Positions 14,367-24,406 of a stretch of 64,000 nt of DNA are shown in pieces (within the stretch, counting starts at the first letter, position 1; each line of letters opens with the position of its first letter). The stretch is from Methylobacterium sp. NEAU K. Lineage in GTDB: Bacteria; Pseudomonadota; Alphaproteobacteria; Rhizobiales; Beijerinckiaceae. Both the position numbers and the translations under genes were made by a program. The notes below the pieces were generated by a model that worked only from the letters and a program-made list of their open reading frames with translations, searched no databases and was not told the origin of the DNA. The stretch is taken from assembly GCF_030700285.1 (NCBI RefSeq), contig NZ_JAUYZJ010000007.1, positions 62,001 through 126,000 on the forward strand. Reading direction: 5' to 3'.

Positions 14367-15940
14367 GTGCGGCTGCGGCGCCTTTGGCCGCTCCCGGTAG
14401 GGCGAGCGGGCGCGACTGGCTCGCTGTGTTCGGCGCCATCCTGGGGGCGTTCACGGCCATCCTGGACATCCAGATCACCAACGCCTCGCTCGCCGATATC
14501 CAGGGCGCGCTCGGCGCCTCAACCGAGGAGGGAAGCTGGATCTCGACCGCCTACCTGATGGCCGAGATCATCGTGATCCCTCTGACCGGGTGGCTGTCCT
14601 CGGTGATCGGGCTGCGCCGCTACCTCGCGGTTAACACGATGCTGTTCACGGGCTTCTCGCTCGCCTGTGCGCTCTCTACCTCCTTGAGTCAGATGATCCT
14701 GTTCCGGGCCGGCCAGGGCTTCACGGGGGGCGTGCTGATCCCCACCGCCATCGTCATCGTGCGCACGCGGCTCTCGAAGGCCCAACAACCGATCGGCATC
14801 GCGATGTTCGGCCTGACGGCGACGTTCGCCCCGGCGATCGGTCCCACGGTCGGCGGCTGGCTTACTGACAATTTGTCCTGGCACTACATCTTCTACCTGA
14901 ACCTGATCTTCGGCCCTCTGGCCGCGGCAATCCAGCTCGGCGCCTTCGACAGCGTCCCGGCCCGCTGGGGCGAACTGCTCAAAGGCGACTGGATCGGCAT
15001 CGGCCTGATGGCGATCGGCTTGCCGTCCCTGACCTACGTGCTGGAGGAAGGCCAGCGGAAGGACTGGTTCGGCTCTCCCATGATCGTCCAGGCAAGCATG
15101 CTTGCGGCGGTCGGCATCACTGGCTTCATCGCGCGGGAGCTCTTGGCCGAGCGTCCGTTCATTAACCTGAGGGTGCTGGCCAACCGCTCGGTCGGAGGGG
15201 CCTGCGTGCTGATGACCGTGCTGGGCGCCGTGTCGTTCGGCTCGATCTACATAATCCCGGTCTACTGCGCCCAGATCCAGGGCTACAACGCGCAGCAGAT
15301 CGGCTACGTCGTGATGTGGTCGGGTCTGCCGCAGTTGCTGCTGTTCCCGATGATGCCGCTGATCATGCGCATCTTCGATGCCCGGCTGCTGGTCGTCGCG
15401 GGAACACTGTTCTTCATCGCGAGCTGTTGGATCAACGTCGGGCTGACCCACGATGTCGGTGCCGACCAGCTCATCCTTCCCCAGCTCCTGCGGGCCATCG
15501 GCCAGCCGCTCTTCACAATCCCGCTCTCGCAGCTCTCGACGGCGGGCCTCGCGCCTCGTGACACCGCCGACGCTTCGGCGCTGTCGAACATGATGCGCAA
15601 CCTCGGCGGCTCCATCGGCATCGCGATGCTGTCGACGATGATCGACCGGCGCGAGCATATGCACTTCTCGGTGCTGGCCGAGGCGATCACGGTGAACGCG
15701 ACGCGCACGCAGGAGCGCGTCTCCGCCCTGGCCGCGGGCCTGCACGGCCACATCGCCGACCAGGCGGCCGCGAAGGGCGCCGCGATCGCCATGCTCGCCG
15801 CCCAGGTCCGGCGCGAGGCCTATGTCATGGCCTACGCGGATGGATTCTACCTCGTCGGCGTCAGCCTCGTGCTCAGCTTGGCCGTGGTTGCCATCCTGAA
15901 GAAGCCGCAGCGGTCCTCGGGTCCGATCGAGGCTCATTGA
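14363..15940 (+). CDS. EmrB/QacA-type drug:proton antiporter, MFS DHA2 (525 aa)
   Basis: A 14-helix major facilitator of the DHA2 group. Visible motifs are LDIQITNASLADIQGALG in helix 1 (the D-x-x-x-x-N-V/A-A-L-P type motif C region), GWLSSVIGLRRYL (motif A) and LSNMMRNLGGSIGIAM late in the protein. It should expel hydrophobic compounds across the inner membrane with the EmrA-like adaptor encoded directly upstream. No outer membrane channel gene follows, so an unlinked TolC homologue would be needed. Confidence 0.9.
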   Translation: MSAAAAPLAAPGRASGRDWLAVFGAILGAFTAILDIQITNASLADIQGALGASTEEGSWISTAYLMAEIIVIPLTGWLSSVIGLRRYLAVNTMLFTGFSLACALSTSLSQMILFRAGQGFTGGVLIPTAIVIVRTRLSKAQQPIGIAMFGLTATFAPAIGPTVGGWLTDNLSWHYIFYLNLIFGPLAAAIQLGAFDSVPARWGELLKGDWIGIGLMAIGLPSLTYVLEEGQRKDWFGSPMIVQASMLAAVGITGFIARELLAERPFINLRVLANRSVGGACVLMTVLGAVSFGSIYIIPVYCAQIQGYNAQQIGYVVMWSGLPQLLLFPMMPLIMRIFDARLLVVAGTLFFIASCWINVGLTHDVGADQLILPQLLRAIGQPLFTIPLSQLSTAGLAPRDTADASALSNMMRNLGGSIGIAMLSTMIDRREHMHFSVLAEAITVNATRTQERVSALAAGLHGHIADQAAAKGAAIAMLAAQVRREAYVMAYADGFYLVGVSLVLSLAVVAILKKPQRSSGPIEAH

Positions 15941-15992
15941 GGCCGCTGCTCCACCATCACGCCCTGGGACGTCCCCGCTTGCTCCGCAATTC

Positions 15993-16997
15993 TCAGAAGC
16001 CGCGACCAGATTCACGGCGTGTGTCGGATGGGGTGCAGCCATAGAGCCGGCGATAGCGCTGCCCAAAGTCGCTGATGTGGACAAAGCCCCAATGTCGCGC
16101 AATTTCAGCAATGGACCATGTGGATTTTTCAGTAGAAGTCAGATCCGTGTGGGCGCGCTCCAGCCGTCGCTCGATGATGAGTTGGATCGGGGTTCGCCCG
16201 ATTTCCTTTCGGAAATTTTCCTGCAGCGATCGAACGCTGACTCCGGTCACGGATGCGATTTCAGACAAAGTAAGTCTATTCTGTAGATTCGCATCGATAT
16301 AATCGATCGCCAGTCGGAGCCGCTGAGACGGAACGTGTGGCGCGCCGGCAGCCTTCACCTCAACACGCTTCGGCCAGGCCGAGAGCAGCTGATAGCTCAT
16401 GACCTCCTGAAGCAAGGGAAAGACGAGATCGGCGCTTCGATCCAGTTCCTGGATCCGGCGCTGAATCAGCCGGACCGTGCAGAACAAGGCCGCCATGCCG
16501 GGCGTGCTCATCTCGGCAACCGGTGCGAGTTGGGGAAGCCCCGGGTGGTCGCTGCCCGTCAGCGCCTCGTTCGCGGCCGCAAGGGTGTTGACCGCAATCG
16601 TTCCGCTGACCGCGCTGAACGCGCTCGAAGCGCGAACCTCGTTGAGATCCTCGAAGCCGGCCAGCGTCGCATGCGTCGTCGAACCGAGGATGTCTCCGTG
16701 CCGGTGCGCGTAGACGATGTGGCCGCTCGTGACGAACCGGACAGTCACGAGCTGGGCGGCGAATTTGGGTTGAGTAATGAAGCCGCTCGCCGAGCGCGTC
16801 TCCCAGAAGCTCAGCACCTCGCTTTGACTGCCGGAGATCTCGATGTCCGGCTTCGTGGACTGCATGACATCGAAATGAACCGCGATGCCGCCCGTGTCGT
16901 TGAAGGCGCGAAGCTGACGCAAAGAGGCGATACGCGCCGCGAATTGAGCCTGTGACCGCCACGTGGCCCGATCCAGGCGCTCCTGACCTGCCGTCAT
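15993..16997 (-). CDS. AraC family regulator (334 aa)
   Basis: The C-terminal third holds two helix-turn-helix motifs (LTLSEIASVTGVSVRSLQEN and WSIAEIARHWGFVHISDFGQ). The N-terminal 200 residues form an AraC-binding-2 like sensor domain. ATG 16997 is used; a longer frame could start at GTG 17018 or TTG 17039 without a better ribosome site. The gene has visibly lower GC than its neighbours (many AAT, TCA, GAA codons), hinting at transfer. Target genes are not obvious; the nearest are the divergent chemoreceptor and the convergent efflux pump. Confidence 0.83.
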   Translation of the reverse strand: MTAGQERLDRATWRSQAQFAARIASLRQLRAFNDTGGIAVHFDVMQSTKPDIEISGSQSEVLSFWETRSASGFITQPKFAAQLVTVRFVTSGHIVYAHRHGDILGSTTHATLAGFEDLNEVRASSAFSAVSGTIAVNTLAAANEALTGSDHPGLPQLAPVAEMSTPGMAALFCTVRLIQRRIQELDRSADLVFPLLQEVMSYQLLSAWPKRVEVKAAGAPHVPSQRLRLAIDYIDANLQNRLTLSEIASVTGVSVRSLQENFRKEIGRTPIQLIIERRLERAHTDLTSTEKSTWSIAEIARHWGFVHISDFGQRYRRLYGCTPSDTRRESGRGF

Positions 16998-17084
16998 GTC
17001 AATCCAATATCCAGACACACACCTTTCCGGTTCGACCAACAGGCGACCGTCTTATCGCCTCGTAGACGGACGGGACGTTTGCGC

Positions 17085-17225
17085 AAGTCCCGTGAAGGAA
17101 AAAATTGAGATATAATACAATAGTTTCTCTATAATAATTGCGCATAAGCCTATCATTTTTGCGCGGAGGCTCTTTTTAACAAGTCTATAACCTCGTGCAG
17201 CTAGGATATATCGTAAGATTTCGAG
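17085..17225. other. AT-rich promoter region
   Basis: About 140 bases with far lower GC than the rest of the window, including runs such as GAGATATAATACAATAG and CTATAATAATTG. It separates the AraC gene from the chemoreceptor. TATAAT-like hexamers are present on the + strand (about 17112 and 17133), so promoters for either gene are plausible. It may also attract silencing proteins such as MucR or Lsr2-like factors. Confidence 0.4.
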
Positions 17226-17276
17226 GTGCAACAATGGGACCTCGTCCGGATTAGCTGTTTGAGCGGGGCCTCTGCG

Positions 17277-18755
17277 ATGCTGAATCTTCAATCCCGTACG
17301 TCACGCGCCACGCTGGCCGCGCTGAACCGCTCGCAGGCAGTTATCGAATTCAGCCCGGACGGGACCGTTCTGACGGCCAACGACAACTTCCTGACAACCA
17401 TGGGATACAGCTTGGCTGAGGTGCGGGGACGCCACCACAGCTTTTTCGTGCCGCCCACCGAGCGGAACGATGCTGCCTACCAAGCCCTGTGGGATGATCT
17501 GCGCCGGGGCACCTTCCGCAGCGCCGAGTTCCTGCGTGTGGCCAAGGACGGGCGCGAGGTGTGGATCCGGGGCAGCTACAACCCGGTGCTCGGACGCGGG
17601 GGCCGGGTCGAGAAGATCGTGAAGTTCGCAACGGACATCACCGAGCAGAAGCTGCGCAGCCTCGACGCCGAACAGCGAATTGCGGCCTTCGGCCTTTCAC
17701 AGGCTGTGATCGTCTTCGCCGCGGACGGCACGATCGAGGACGCCAACCCGAATTTCCTCGACGCGTTGGGATATCGGCTCGACGAGATCCGGGGCCGTCA
17801 CCACAGCCTCTTCGTCGATCCGGCCGAACGCGGAAGCGCCGACTACCACATGTTCTGGCAAGCGCTGATGCGGGGCGAATTCCAGTCGGCGGAGTACAGG
17901 CGCATCGGCAATGGGGGCCGCGAAGTCTGGATTCAGGCAACCTACAATCCCATCCTCGATACGCGCGGCCACGTATTCCGGGTGGTGAAGCTCGCCACCG
18001 ACATCACCTCGCGCGTGCGCGAGCAGCAGCGCCGCGCCGAGGCGGGATGCGTGATCACCGGCGAGCTCAACCGGATCGGTGATGCGGTCAGCGGCGTCAC
18101 CAATCAGAGCAGCGACGCGGCCAGCACGGTGGAACGGGTTTCGCGGGACATCCAGACGGTGGCCTCCGGAGCGGAGGATCTCGCGGCCTCCGTGACCGAG
18201 ATCAGCCAGCAGGTCATCCAGGCTTCCGAGATGTCCCGGAAGGCGGTCGTTCAGTCACAGCAGACCGGCGCGATCGTGATCGGCCTGAGCGAGCAGGCGG
18301 AACAGATCGGCGAGGTCGTGAGCCTGATCCAGACCATCGCCGAGCAAACCAATCTGCTCGCCCTCAACGCCACAATCGAGGCCGCACGGGCCGGACAGGC
18401 GGGCAAGGGCTTCGCTGTCGTCGCCGCGGAGGTCAAGGCGCTCGCCGGGCAGACCGCGAAGGCCACCGACGAGATCCGCGCGAGGATCGGCGCGACCCGT
18501 GACGCCACCGGCAAGGCGGTCGATGCCATCAGCACGATCCAGGCGACAATCGAGAAACTGAACCATGTCTCGGCTGCAATCGCGGCTGCCGTCGAGGAGC
18601 AGGCCACTGTCACGCGCGAGATTTCCGGGTCGATGCAAACCGCCTCGAAGGGGACGACTCATATAGCCAGCAGTATCGGTGCGATCGCCGACACGATGTT
18701 CCAAGTGGATCAAATCACGCAGCGCGTGCGCAAGATCTCAGGAGAGATCGCCTAG
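17277..18755 (+). CDS. Soluble chemoreceptor with two PAS domains (492 aa)
   Basis: Two consecutive PAS/PAC units (about 15-135 and 138-258) share the sequence G-R-H-H-S-(F/L)-F-V, suggesting an internal duplication. The C-terminal methyl-accepting domain (about 290-490) contains the hairpin tip [10 protein letters not shown](T)-I-E-A-A-R-A-G. There is no transmembrane segment, so it senses an internal cue such as redox or oxygen. This PAS-PAS-MCP form is common in methylotrophic and plant-associated alphaproteobacteria. Start ATG 17277 is preferred; a GTG at 17226 is in frame. Confidence 0.9.
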   Translation: MLNLQSRTSRATLAALNRSQAVIEFSPDGTVLTANDNFLTTMGYSLAEVRGRHHSFFVPPTERNDAAYQALWDDLRRGTFRSAEFLRVAKDGREVWIRGSYNPVLGRGGRVEKIVKFATDITEQKLRSLDAEQRIAAFGLSQAVIVFAADGTIEDANPNFLDALGYRLDEIRGRHHSLFVDPAERGSADYHMFWQALMRGEFQSAEYRRIGNGGREVWIQATYNPILDTRGHVFRVVKLATDITSRVREQQRRAEAGCVITGELNRIGDAVSGVTNQSSDAASTVERVSRDIQTVASGAEDLAASVTEISQQVIQASEMSRKAVVQSQQTGAIVIGLSEQAEQIGEVVSLIQTIAEQTNLLALNATIEAARAGQAGKGFAVVAAEVKALAGQTAKATDEIRARIGATRDATGKAVDAISTIQATIEKLNHVSAAIAAAVEEQATVTREISGSMQTASKGTTHIASSIGAIADTMFQVDQITQRVRKISGEIA

Positions 18756-18843
18756 CGTCGAACCGCATCCGCTGGCGCTTCGCCATTATCCCGCCCAATC
18801 CGCCCCGTTCGCCGACGCGCAGCTGGTTCATGGCAGCCCGACG

Positions 18844-20619
18844 ATGCCCAACCACGTCATGGATTGTCCTGCGGATGCGCTCGCCGCGCCGACCTCGTCC
18901 TGCGCGTGGCCGTCCCTGGGCGCCATCGTCGGGCACAGTGAGCGCCTCTTCCGCCTCCTGGCCGAGCACACGAACGATGTGATCGTTCTCGGCGCCCCCG
19001 ACATGCAGTGCCTCTACGTCTCGCCGGCTGCGCTCGTCGTGCTCGGTTACGATCCTCATGACCTAGTCGGGACAAGCCCCGTCGACTTCATCCATCCGGA
19101 CGATATCCACGTCTTCGCCGAGCATTGGACCGGGATCCTCGGCGGTCCGGAAGTCCGGACGGTGTGCAGCGTGCGCCATCGGCATAGGGAGGGGCACTTC
19201 GTCTGGATCGAGGCCTCGGTACGCGGGGTCGACGATCCGCGAAGCGGGCAGATCATCGGCTGCGTGGCCGCCCTGCGGGACATCACCGCGCGTCGCGAGG
19301 CGGAAGATGAGATCCGTCACAGAGCCCTGCACGATGTCCTGACGGGGCTGCCGAACCGATCCCTGTTCCGCGACCGCCTCGATCAGGCCGTCGCGCACGC
19401 GGCCCGCACGCGCAGCCACTTCGCCGTGCTCGCCTGCGACCTCGACCGGTTCAAGGCCATCAACGACAGCCTCGGCCACCCCGCTGGCGACGCATTGCTG
19501 CGGGTGACCGCGGCGCGCATGCGGGCGGTCCTGCGGTCCTGCGATACCGTAGCTCGACTCGGCGGCGACGAGTTTGCCGTCGTGCTCACGTCTCTCGACG
19601 AAGCCCACTCTGCCGAATGCGTGGCCGAACGGCTGATCGCGGCGCTGAGCGAGCCTGTCGACCTCGACGGACAGATCGTCGAGGTCGGCGTCAGCATCGG
19701 CATCGTGGTGGCGGCCAACGATGGCCTGGGCGCGGACGAATTGTTCAAGCGGGCCGACATAGCCCTTTACGAGGCCAAGGCGAGCGGCCGCAACACCTAC
19801 CGGGCGTTCTGTCCGGAAGTCGGGCGTCGCATCGCGACGCGCAGTCACCTCGGCCTCGACATGAAGGAGGCAATCCGACGCGGCGAGTTCCGGCTCGTCT
19901 ACCAGCCGGTGATCGACGCGAATACCGGTGCGGTCGTCAGCCTGGAGGCGCTGATGCGTTGGCAACACCCCGTCCACGGCGAGATCGGGCCGAGCGCCTT
20001 CATCCCGGTGGCGGAGGAGACCGGGCTGATCGTCCCCCTCGGCAGCTGGGCGTTTCAGGAGGCCTGCCGTGAGGCGACACACTGGCCGCCGCATGTCCGT
20101 GTGGCTGTCAACATCTCGGCCGTCCAAATGCGGCGCGACGGACTCGAACTGGCCGTGATGCAGGCGCTGGCTACGAGCGGCTTGCCGGCCTCACGGCTGA
20201 AGCTTGAAGTGACCGAGAGCGTCCTGATGCAGGATGCGGACAACGTGCTTGCCTGCCTGCACCGGCTGCGCGCGATCGGCGTCCTGGTGGCGCTCGATGA
20301 TTTCGGCACCGGCTACTCGAGTCTGAGCTATCTGCGCCGCTTCCCTTTTGACAAGATCAAGATCGACCGGTCGTTCATCCGCGACATCGCCGACCCGAAC
20401 GCGGCGGCTATCGTGCGCGCGGTCGTCAGTATCGGTGAGCGCTTGGGAATGGGGATCGTTGCCGAGGGGGTGGAGACTGCCGAGCAACTCGAGCTCGTGC
20501 GACGCGAGGGCTGCAATCAGGTCCAGGGTTTCCTGTTAAGCCGACCGCTGACGGCGGAGCGCGCCCGCGCCTACGTTCGGTCCCGCCCAGGCTCGGTGGG
20601 CAACGATCAGGGCCGCTGA
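18844..20619 (+). CDS. PAS-GGDEF-EAL cyclic-di-GMP enzyme (591 aa)
   Basis: A PAS sensor (about 30-150) is followed by a diguanylate cyclase domain with an intact GGDEF at 240-244 and a product-inhibition site RSCD five residues before it. A phosphodiesterase domain follows with EAL at 368-370, DDFGTGYSSLSYL and AEGVE. Both catalytic sites look complete, so it may be bifunctional. No membrane segment. It is 88 nt after the chemoreceptor on the same strand, suggesting linked control of motility and surface life. ATG 18844 is one of two close starts (the other at 18859). Confidence 0.9.
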   Translation: MPNHVMDCPADALAAPTSSCAWPSLGAIVGHSERLFRLLAEHTNDVIVLGAPDMQCLYVSPAALVVLGYDPHDLVGTSPVDFIHPDDIHVFAEHWTGILGGPEVRTVCSVRHRHREGHFVWIEASVRGVDDPRSGQIIGCVAALRDITARREAEDEIRHRALHDVLTGLPNRSLFRDRLDQAVAHAARTRSHFAVLACDLDRFKAINDSLGHPAGDALLRVTAARMRAVLRSCDTVARLGGDEFAVVLTSLDEAHSAECVAERLIAALSEPVDLDGQIVEVGVSIGIVVAANDGLGADELFKRADIALYEAKASGRNTYRAFCPEVGRRIATRSHLGLDMKEAIRRGEFRLVYQPVIDANTGAVVSLEALMRWQHPVHGEIGPSAFIPVAEETGLIVPLGSWAFQEACREATHWPPHVRVAVNISAVQMRRDGLELAVMQALATSGLPASRLKLEVTESVLMQDADNVLACLHRLRAIGVLVALDDFGTGYSSLSYLRRFPFDKIKIDRSFIRDIADPNAAAIVRAVVSIGERLGMGIVAEGVETAEQLELVRREGCNQVQGFLLSRPLTAERARAYVRSRPGSVGNDQGR

Positions 20620-21130
20620 TCACCGCACGCGTTACCCTGGATTCGGCCAAGTGCCTCTGCCGGAGGGTATTTTCTGATCGTCAACAGGCGAGAGGCTACC
20701 GGCATAATCATTCTCTTGCGTAAATAGCCACTCCTGCTGCCGAGCCCGCCTCTCTCGTTTTCCCACGCGAATGCAGACGGACGGTTCCTCACCCCAAGCG
20801 GTCGTTTGCCGGTTGTCGAACTCGGCCAGTGCAACCGATTGCACGCGGCGACGGGCCCCCTCGCACGCGGCCTTCCCATTCAAGGGACGGTAGTAGACGC
20901 TGGCCCGGCCGATCCCGAGCCGGATTTGCATCTTGTGGGTCCTGTCGGAATAACTCGCCTTGGCCTCCCTCCGTCATTTCCAGTGGAGCGAAGCAACCCG
21001 GTATGGCGCGAGATCGCCGAACGTGGCGTGTCTCAGGCTCGATTAGCTCCGCTCATAATGGCAACGCCGCCAGACCAACGGGGCCACTCGACCGGACACC
21101 ATGGACTCAGGGACGTGGGGCGGGCGCGCA
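20620..21130. other. Gene-free stretch with a possible resolvase remnant
   Basis: No intact gene. On the minus strand near 20877-20931 a short frame reads IRLGIGRASVYY, close to the C-terminal helix-turn-helix of serine resolvases (L-G-I-G-R-A-S-V-Y-R), but nothing before it continues the match, so at most it is a decayed fragment. A 6-bp inverted repeat GTGCAA-CCGA-TTGCAC lies at 20829-20844. The remainder is the leader of the LysR gene. Confidence 0.3.
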
Positions 21131-22030
21131 ATGGCCGATTTTCGAAGCCTCGAAGTCTTCTACTGGGTCGCGAAACTGTCCAGCTTCCGCCGGGCGAGCG
21201 AGCAGGTGAATACGACCCAGCCCGCCGTCTCGCAACGCATCGCCGCCCTGGAGCACGAATACGGGACTCTGTTCGAGCGCCGCAGCCGCGATGTCGCGCT
21301 GACGGAGAGGGGCCGGGTCCTGCTCGGCTTCGCCGAACGCTTCCTGGCCCTCCAAGCGGAGATGGGCGCGGTCCTGAACGAGACCGGCCGAACCAGGGGC
21401 ACCTTGAGGCTCGGCGTCTCCGAAACCATCGTCCACCTATGGCTGTCGCGCTTCATCGAGCGGATGCGGACGGCCTATCCCGGGATCAGCGTCGATATCA
21501 TCGTCGACATCTCGCCGAACATGCAGGCGGCCCTGGTCGCCAACGAGATCGACCTCGCTTTCCTTGTCGGCCCGATTACCCTCCCGAGCCTGGTGAACCG
21601 GCCCCTGTTCAGCACCCCCGTGGCGTGGGTCGCCGCTCCCACTCTCGTGCCAGGGGAGGAGCCCCTCAGCCTGGGGGCCCTGCTGACCCATCCGCTCATC
21701 ACCTATCCGAGGAACACCAGCCCCTACGTCGAGCTGCGCGACCTCGTGCTGCGGACGAACCTGCTGCCGAGCCAGATTCATACGAGCGCCTCCCTCGCCA
21801 CCATCGTGAAAATGGGCATCGAGGGGCTCGGCATCTGCGTGATTCCCCCCGCCATCGTCCAAGGAGAGCTGGCCTCCGGGGCGCTGCGCATCCTGCCGGC
21901 CGAGCAGACGCTCTCGGACCTGACCTTCACGGCTACCTACGCCAAGCGGCCGGATCGCCAGTTCGTGGCTGAGGCGGCCAAGCTTGCCCAGGAGGCCGCG
22001 GAAGGATGGGCCCGCGGTCGCCAAGCCTGA
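21131..22030 (+). CDS. LysR family regulator (299 aa)
   Basis: N-terminal winged helix-turn-helix (about 1-60, with LSSFRRASEQVNTTQPAVSQ and then RIAALE) and a periplasmic-binding-like effector domain (about 90-295). Normal family length. It reads in the same direction as the DUF1445-MFS-pxpABC operon 180 nt downstream and is its likely activator, an unusual same-strand arrangement for LysR, which is more often divergent. ATG 21131 was chosen over one 30 nt upstream because it starts directly at the conserved domain. Confidence 0.88.
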   Translation: MADFRSLEVFYWVAKLSSFRRASEQVNTTQPAVSQRIAALEHEYGTLFERRSRDVALTERGRVLLGFAERFLALQAEMGAVLNETGRTRGTLRLGVSETIVHLWLSRFIERMRTAYPGISVDIIVDISPNMQAALVANEIDLAFLVGPITLPSLVNRPLFSTPVAWVAAPTLVPGEEPLSLGALLTHPLITYPRNTSPYVELRDLVLRTNLLPSQIHTSASLATIVKMGIEGLGICVIPPAIVQGELASGALRILPAEQTLSDLTFTATYAKRPDRQFVAEAAKLAQEAAEGWARGRQA

Positions 22031-22066
22031 TTCGTCCTGCCTCGGGTCGGCGATCGCTGCGGCCGG

Positions 22067-22083
22067 GATAAGGCCCGTTTATC
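22067..22083. promoter_or_regulatory. Candidate LysR-type operator (GATAA-N7-TTATC)
   Basis: A 5-bp inverted repeat with 7-nt spacer, containing ATAA-N7-TTAT, fits the T-N11-A form of LysR boxes. It lies 127 nt before the GTG of the DUF1445 gene. A second short palindrome, CAATC-AC-GATTG, is at 22096-22107. Both are in the gap where the upstream LysR protein would act. Confidence 0.4.
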
Positions 22084-22209
22084 GGCCTCCATTCGCAATC
22101 ACGATTGGCGTGCAAAGCGGCAGGGTGGGATCGTGCCTCATAAGGCGGCAAATCACCGCCGCGAGCCGCCGGCCCAGGACCATCCACGGTCGCCGGCCAG
22201 GAGGATGCC

Positions 22210-23025
22210 GTGAGCCCGCAGGACCGTGCCATCGAACCGGCCCCCGTCTTCGCCGATGCGAGCGAGGTTCGCCGGGCCATCCGCGCCAGCCGCTGGCGCG
22301 GGCACACGTCGGGGCTCGCGCCGGCCCATGTCCAGGGCAACCTGATGATCCTGCCCCGCGCCCTGGCGGAGGATTTCCAGCGCTTCTGCCAGCAGAACCC
22401 GAAGCCCTGCCCGGTTCTGGCGGTGTCGCAGCCCGGCGCCCGCGACCTGCCGGCCCTGGGCGAGGACCTCGACATCGCCACCGACATCTCGGCCTACCGG
22501 GTATACGAGCACGGCGAGATGGTGGCCGAGGTGCCCGCCCTGACGCGCCTGTGGCGGGACGACTTCGTGAGCTTCGTGCTCGGCTGCTCCTTCTCCTTCG
22601 AGTCGGGGCTGATCGAAGCGGGCATCCCCCTCCGGCACGTGGCACAGGGCCTCAACGTCGCGATGTACCGGACCTCGATCCCCACGAGGCCGGCCGGCCC
22701 CTTCCACGGCCCCCTGGTGGTCTCCATGCGGCCGATGAAGGCTGCCGACGCCATCCGGGCGGTGCAGGTGACGGCCCGGGTACCGGCGGTGCACGGCGCC
22801 CCGGTCCATCTGGGCGATCCGAGCCTGATCGGCATCCGCGACATCGCGCGACCGGATTTCGGCGATCCCGTCACGATCGAGCCCGACGAGATCCCGGTGT
22901 TCTGGGCCTGCGGGGTGACGCCCCAGGCCGTGGCGATGGCGGCGCGCCTGCCGCTCTGCATCACCCACGCCCCCGGCCACATGCTGGTGACCGATCTCCT
23001 GAATCGCGACCTGCCCTTCATGTGA
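22210..23025 (+). CDS. DUF1445 putative hydro-lyase / D-glutamate cyclase family (271 aa)
   Basis: Matches the DUF1445 (YcsI) family over its full length, with typical segments such as [22 protein letters not shown], and AWxCGVTPQ (here FWACGVTPQ) and [13 protein letters not shown]. The biochemical function is not firmly known; databases name members hydro-lyases or D-glutamate cyclase family proteins. Here it heads an operon with pxpABC, which hydrolyse 5-oxoproline, so a link between D-glutamate and 5-oxo-D-proline is attractive. GTG start, with AGGAGG 6 nt upstream. Confidence 0.85.
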   Translation: MSPQDRAIEPAPVFADASEVRRAIRASRWRGHTSGLAPAHVQGNLMILPRALAEDFQRFCQQNPKPCPVLAVSQPGARDLPALGEDLDIATDISAYRVYEHGEMVAEVPALTRLWRDDFVSFVLGCSFSFESGLIEAGIPLRHVAQGLNVAMYRTSIPTRPAGPFHGPLVVSMRPMKAADAIRAVQVTARVPAVHGAPVHLGDPSLIGIRDIARPDFGDPVTIEPDEIPVFWACGVTPQAVAMAARLPLCITHAPGHMLVTDLLNRDLPFM

Positions 23026-23069
23026 GGGCCCGGCGCCGTGTGCCACCCCTTCCGCTGAGGAGATCCGCT

Positions 23070-24401
23070 ATGTGGTTGAAAGACACGAGCCCGCCGGAGC
23101 GCCGGGTCCTGGGGGCGGCCTTCGCCGGATACGGCGTCGATGCCTTCGACTACATGGTCTACACGTTCCTCATCCCGACCCTGGCCATGGTCTGGGGCCT
23201 GACCAAGGTCGAGGCGGGCAACATCGCCACCGCTGCTCTCGTCACCTCGGCGATCGGCGGCTGGGCCGCCGGTATCCTGGCTGACCGCTACGGCCGGGTC
23301 GTGGTCCTGCAGGGCACCGTGGCGTGGTTCACGGTGTTCACCGTGCTCAGCGGCTTCACGCAATCCTACGAGCAGCTCCTCGTCACCCGCGCCCTGCAGG
23401 GCTTCGGCTTCGGCGGCGAATGGTCGGTGGGCTCGGTGCTGATCGCCGAGACGATCCAGGCCCGCTACCGCGGCAAGGCGGTGGGGCTCGTCCAGTCGAG
23501 CTGGGCCGTGGGCTGGGCCTGCGCCGCCATCGCCTTCTGGGCGGTCTTCGCCCTTGCCGAGCCTGCGCGCGCGTGGCGGATCCTGTTCTGGCTCGGCGCG
23601 CTGCCCTCGGTGCTGATCTTCTGGATCCGCCGAAACATCGAGGACCCGGAGGTCTATCGGCAGACGCGCTCGGCGATGCGGGATGCCGGGGACGAGGGCA
23701 GCTTCCTCGATATCTTCTCCCGCGACCTGATCGGCCGGACGGCCCTGGCGAGCCTCCTCGCGACGGGGATGCAGGGCGGCTACTATGCCGTCACCACGTG
23801 GCTGCCCACCTATCTGAAGACCGAGCGCAACCTCTCGGTGCTGAACACCAGCGGCTATCTGCTGATCCTGATCTTCGGGTCCTTCCTCGGCTACCTGACG
23901 AGCGCCTATCTCTCGGACCGCATCGGCCGCCGCAGGGGCTTCATTCTGTTCGGGTTCTGCGCCGCCCTCCTCGTGCTCGGCTACACTCTGATCCCGATCA
24001 CCGACTCGGCGATGCTGTTCCTCGGCTTCCCCCTCGGGTTCTTCCTGTCGGGCGTCTTCTCCGGAATGGGGGCCTTTCTGAGCGAGCTGTTTCCGAGCCG
24101 GGTGCGGGGGTCGGCGCAGGGGTTCTGTTACAATTTCGGCCGCGCCACGGGGGCGGTCTGCCCGGCGCTGGTGGGCTACCTCAGCGGATCGCTGACACTC
24201 GGCATCGCCATCGGGACGGTGGCGGCCAGCGCCTATTGCCTCGTGATCGTCGCCGCGCTTCTCCTGCCGGAGACGGCGGGACGCGAACTCGATATCCGCA
24301 CCGAGGCCCCGGTCCGGCCCGAGCCGGCTGGGCGGGAGGGCGGCGCCATCCCGGCGGGATCGGCGGGAGTGCGCGTGGGGGCCATACGGCAAGCGGAGTG
24401 A
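23070..24401 (+). CDS. MFS transporter, sugar/organic-acid:H+ symporter type (443 aa)
   Basis: Twelve helices with GWAAGILADRYGRVVVL (motif A) and a GFGFGGEW motif in helix 4 to 5 typical of the metabolite:proton symporter group (shikimate, aromatic acid and lactate carriers). Preceded by GAGGAG 7 nt before the ATG. By position between DUF1445 and pxpA it probably imports the substrate of the pathway, for example 5-oxoproline or D-glutamate; this is inference. The end overlaps a GTG that could start pxpA. Confidence 0.87.
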   Translation: MWLKDTSPPERRVLGAAFAGYGVDAFDYMVYTFLIPTLAMVWGLTKVEAGNIATAALVTSAIGGWAAGILADRYGRVVVLQGTVAWFTVFTVLSGFTQSYEQLLVTRALQGFGFGGEWSVGSVLIAETIQARYRGKAVGLVQSSWAVGWACAAIAFWAVFALAEPARAWRILFWLGALPSVLIFWIRRNIEDPEVYRQTRSAMRDAGDEGSFLDIFSRDLIGRTALASLLATGMQGGYYAVTTWLPTYLKTERNLSVLNTSGYLLILIFGSFLGYLTSAYLSDRIGRRRGFILFGFCAALLVLGYTLIPITDSAMLFLGFPLGFFLSGVFSGMGAFLSELFPSRVRGSAQGFCYNFGRATGAVCPALVGYLSGSLTLGIAIGTVAASAYCLVIVAALLLPETAGRELDIRTEAPVRPEPAGREGGAIPAGSAGVRVGAIRQAE

Positions 24402-24406
24402 CGGAC

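Noticed and set aside
16998..17039. Longer AraC protein starting at TTG 17039
   Set aside because: There is no ribosome site before the TTG, and the extra 14 residues are not part of the domain; kept only as an alternative.
18705..18718. TCCAAGTGGATCAA inside the chemoreceptor gene as a CRP/FNR box
   Set aside because: Only the ATCAA half matches, it is within coding sequence and no gene starts at the right distance with the TTG half.
20632..20931. A 99-codon minus-strand frame with a resolvase-like GIGRASVY segment as an intact gene
   Set aside because: Only about 12 residues match; the rest has no similarity I can see and no catalytic domain precedes it.
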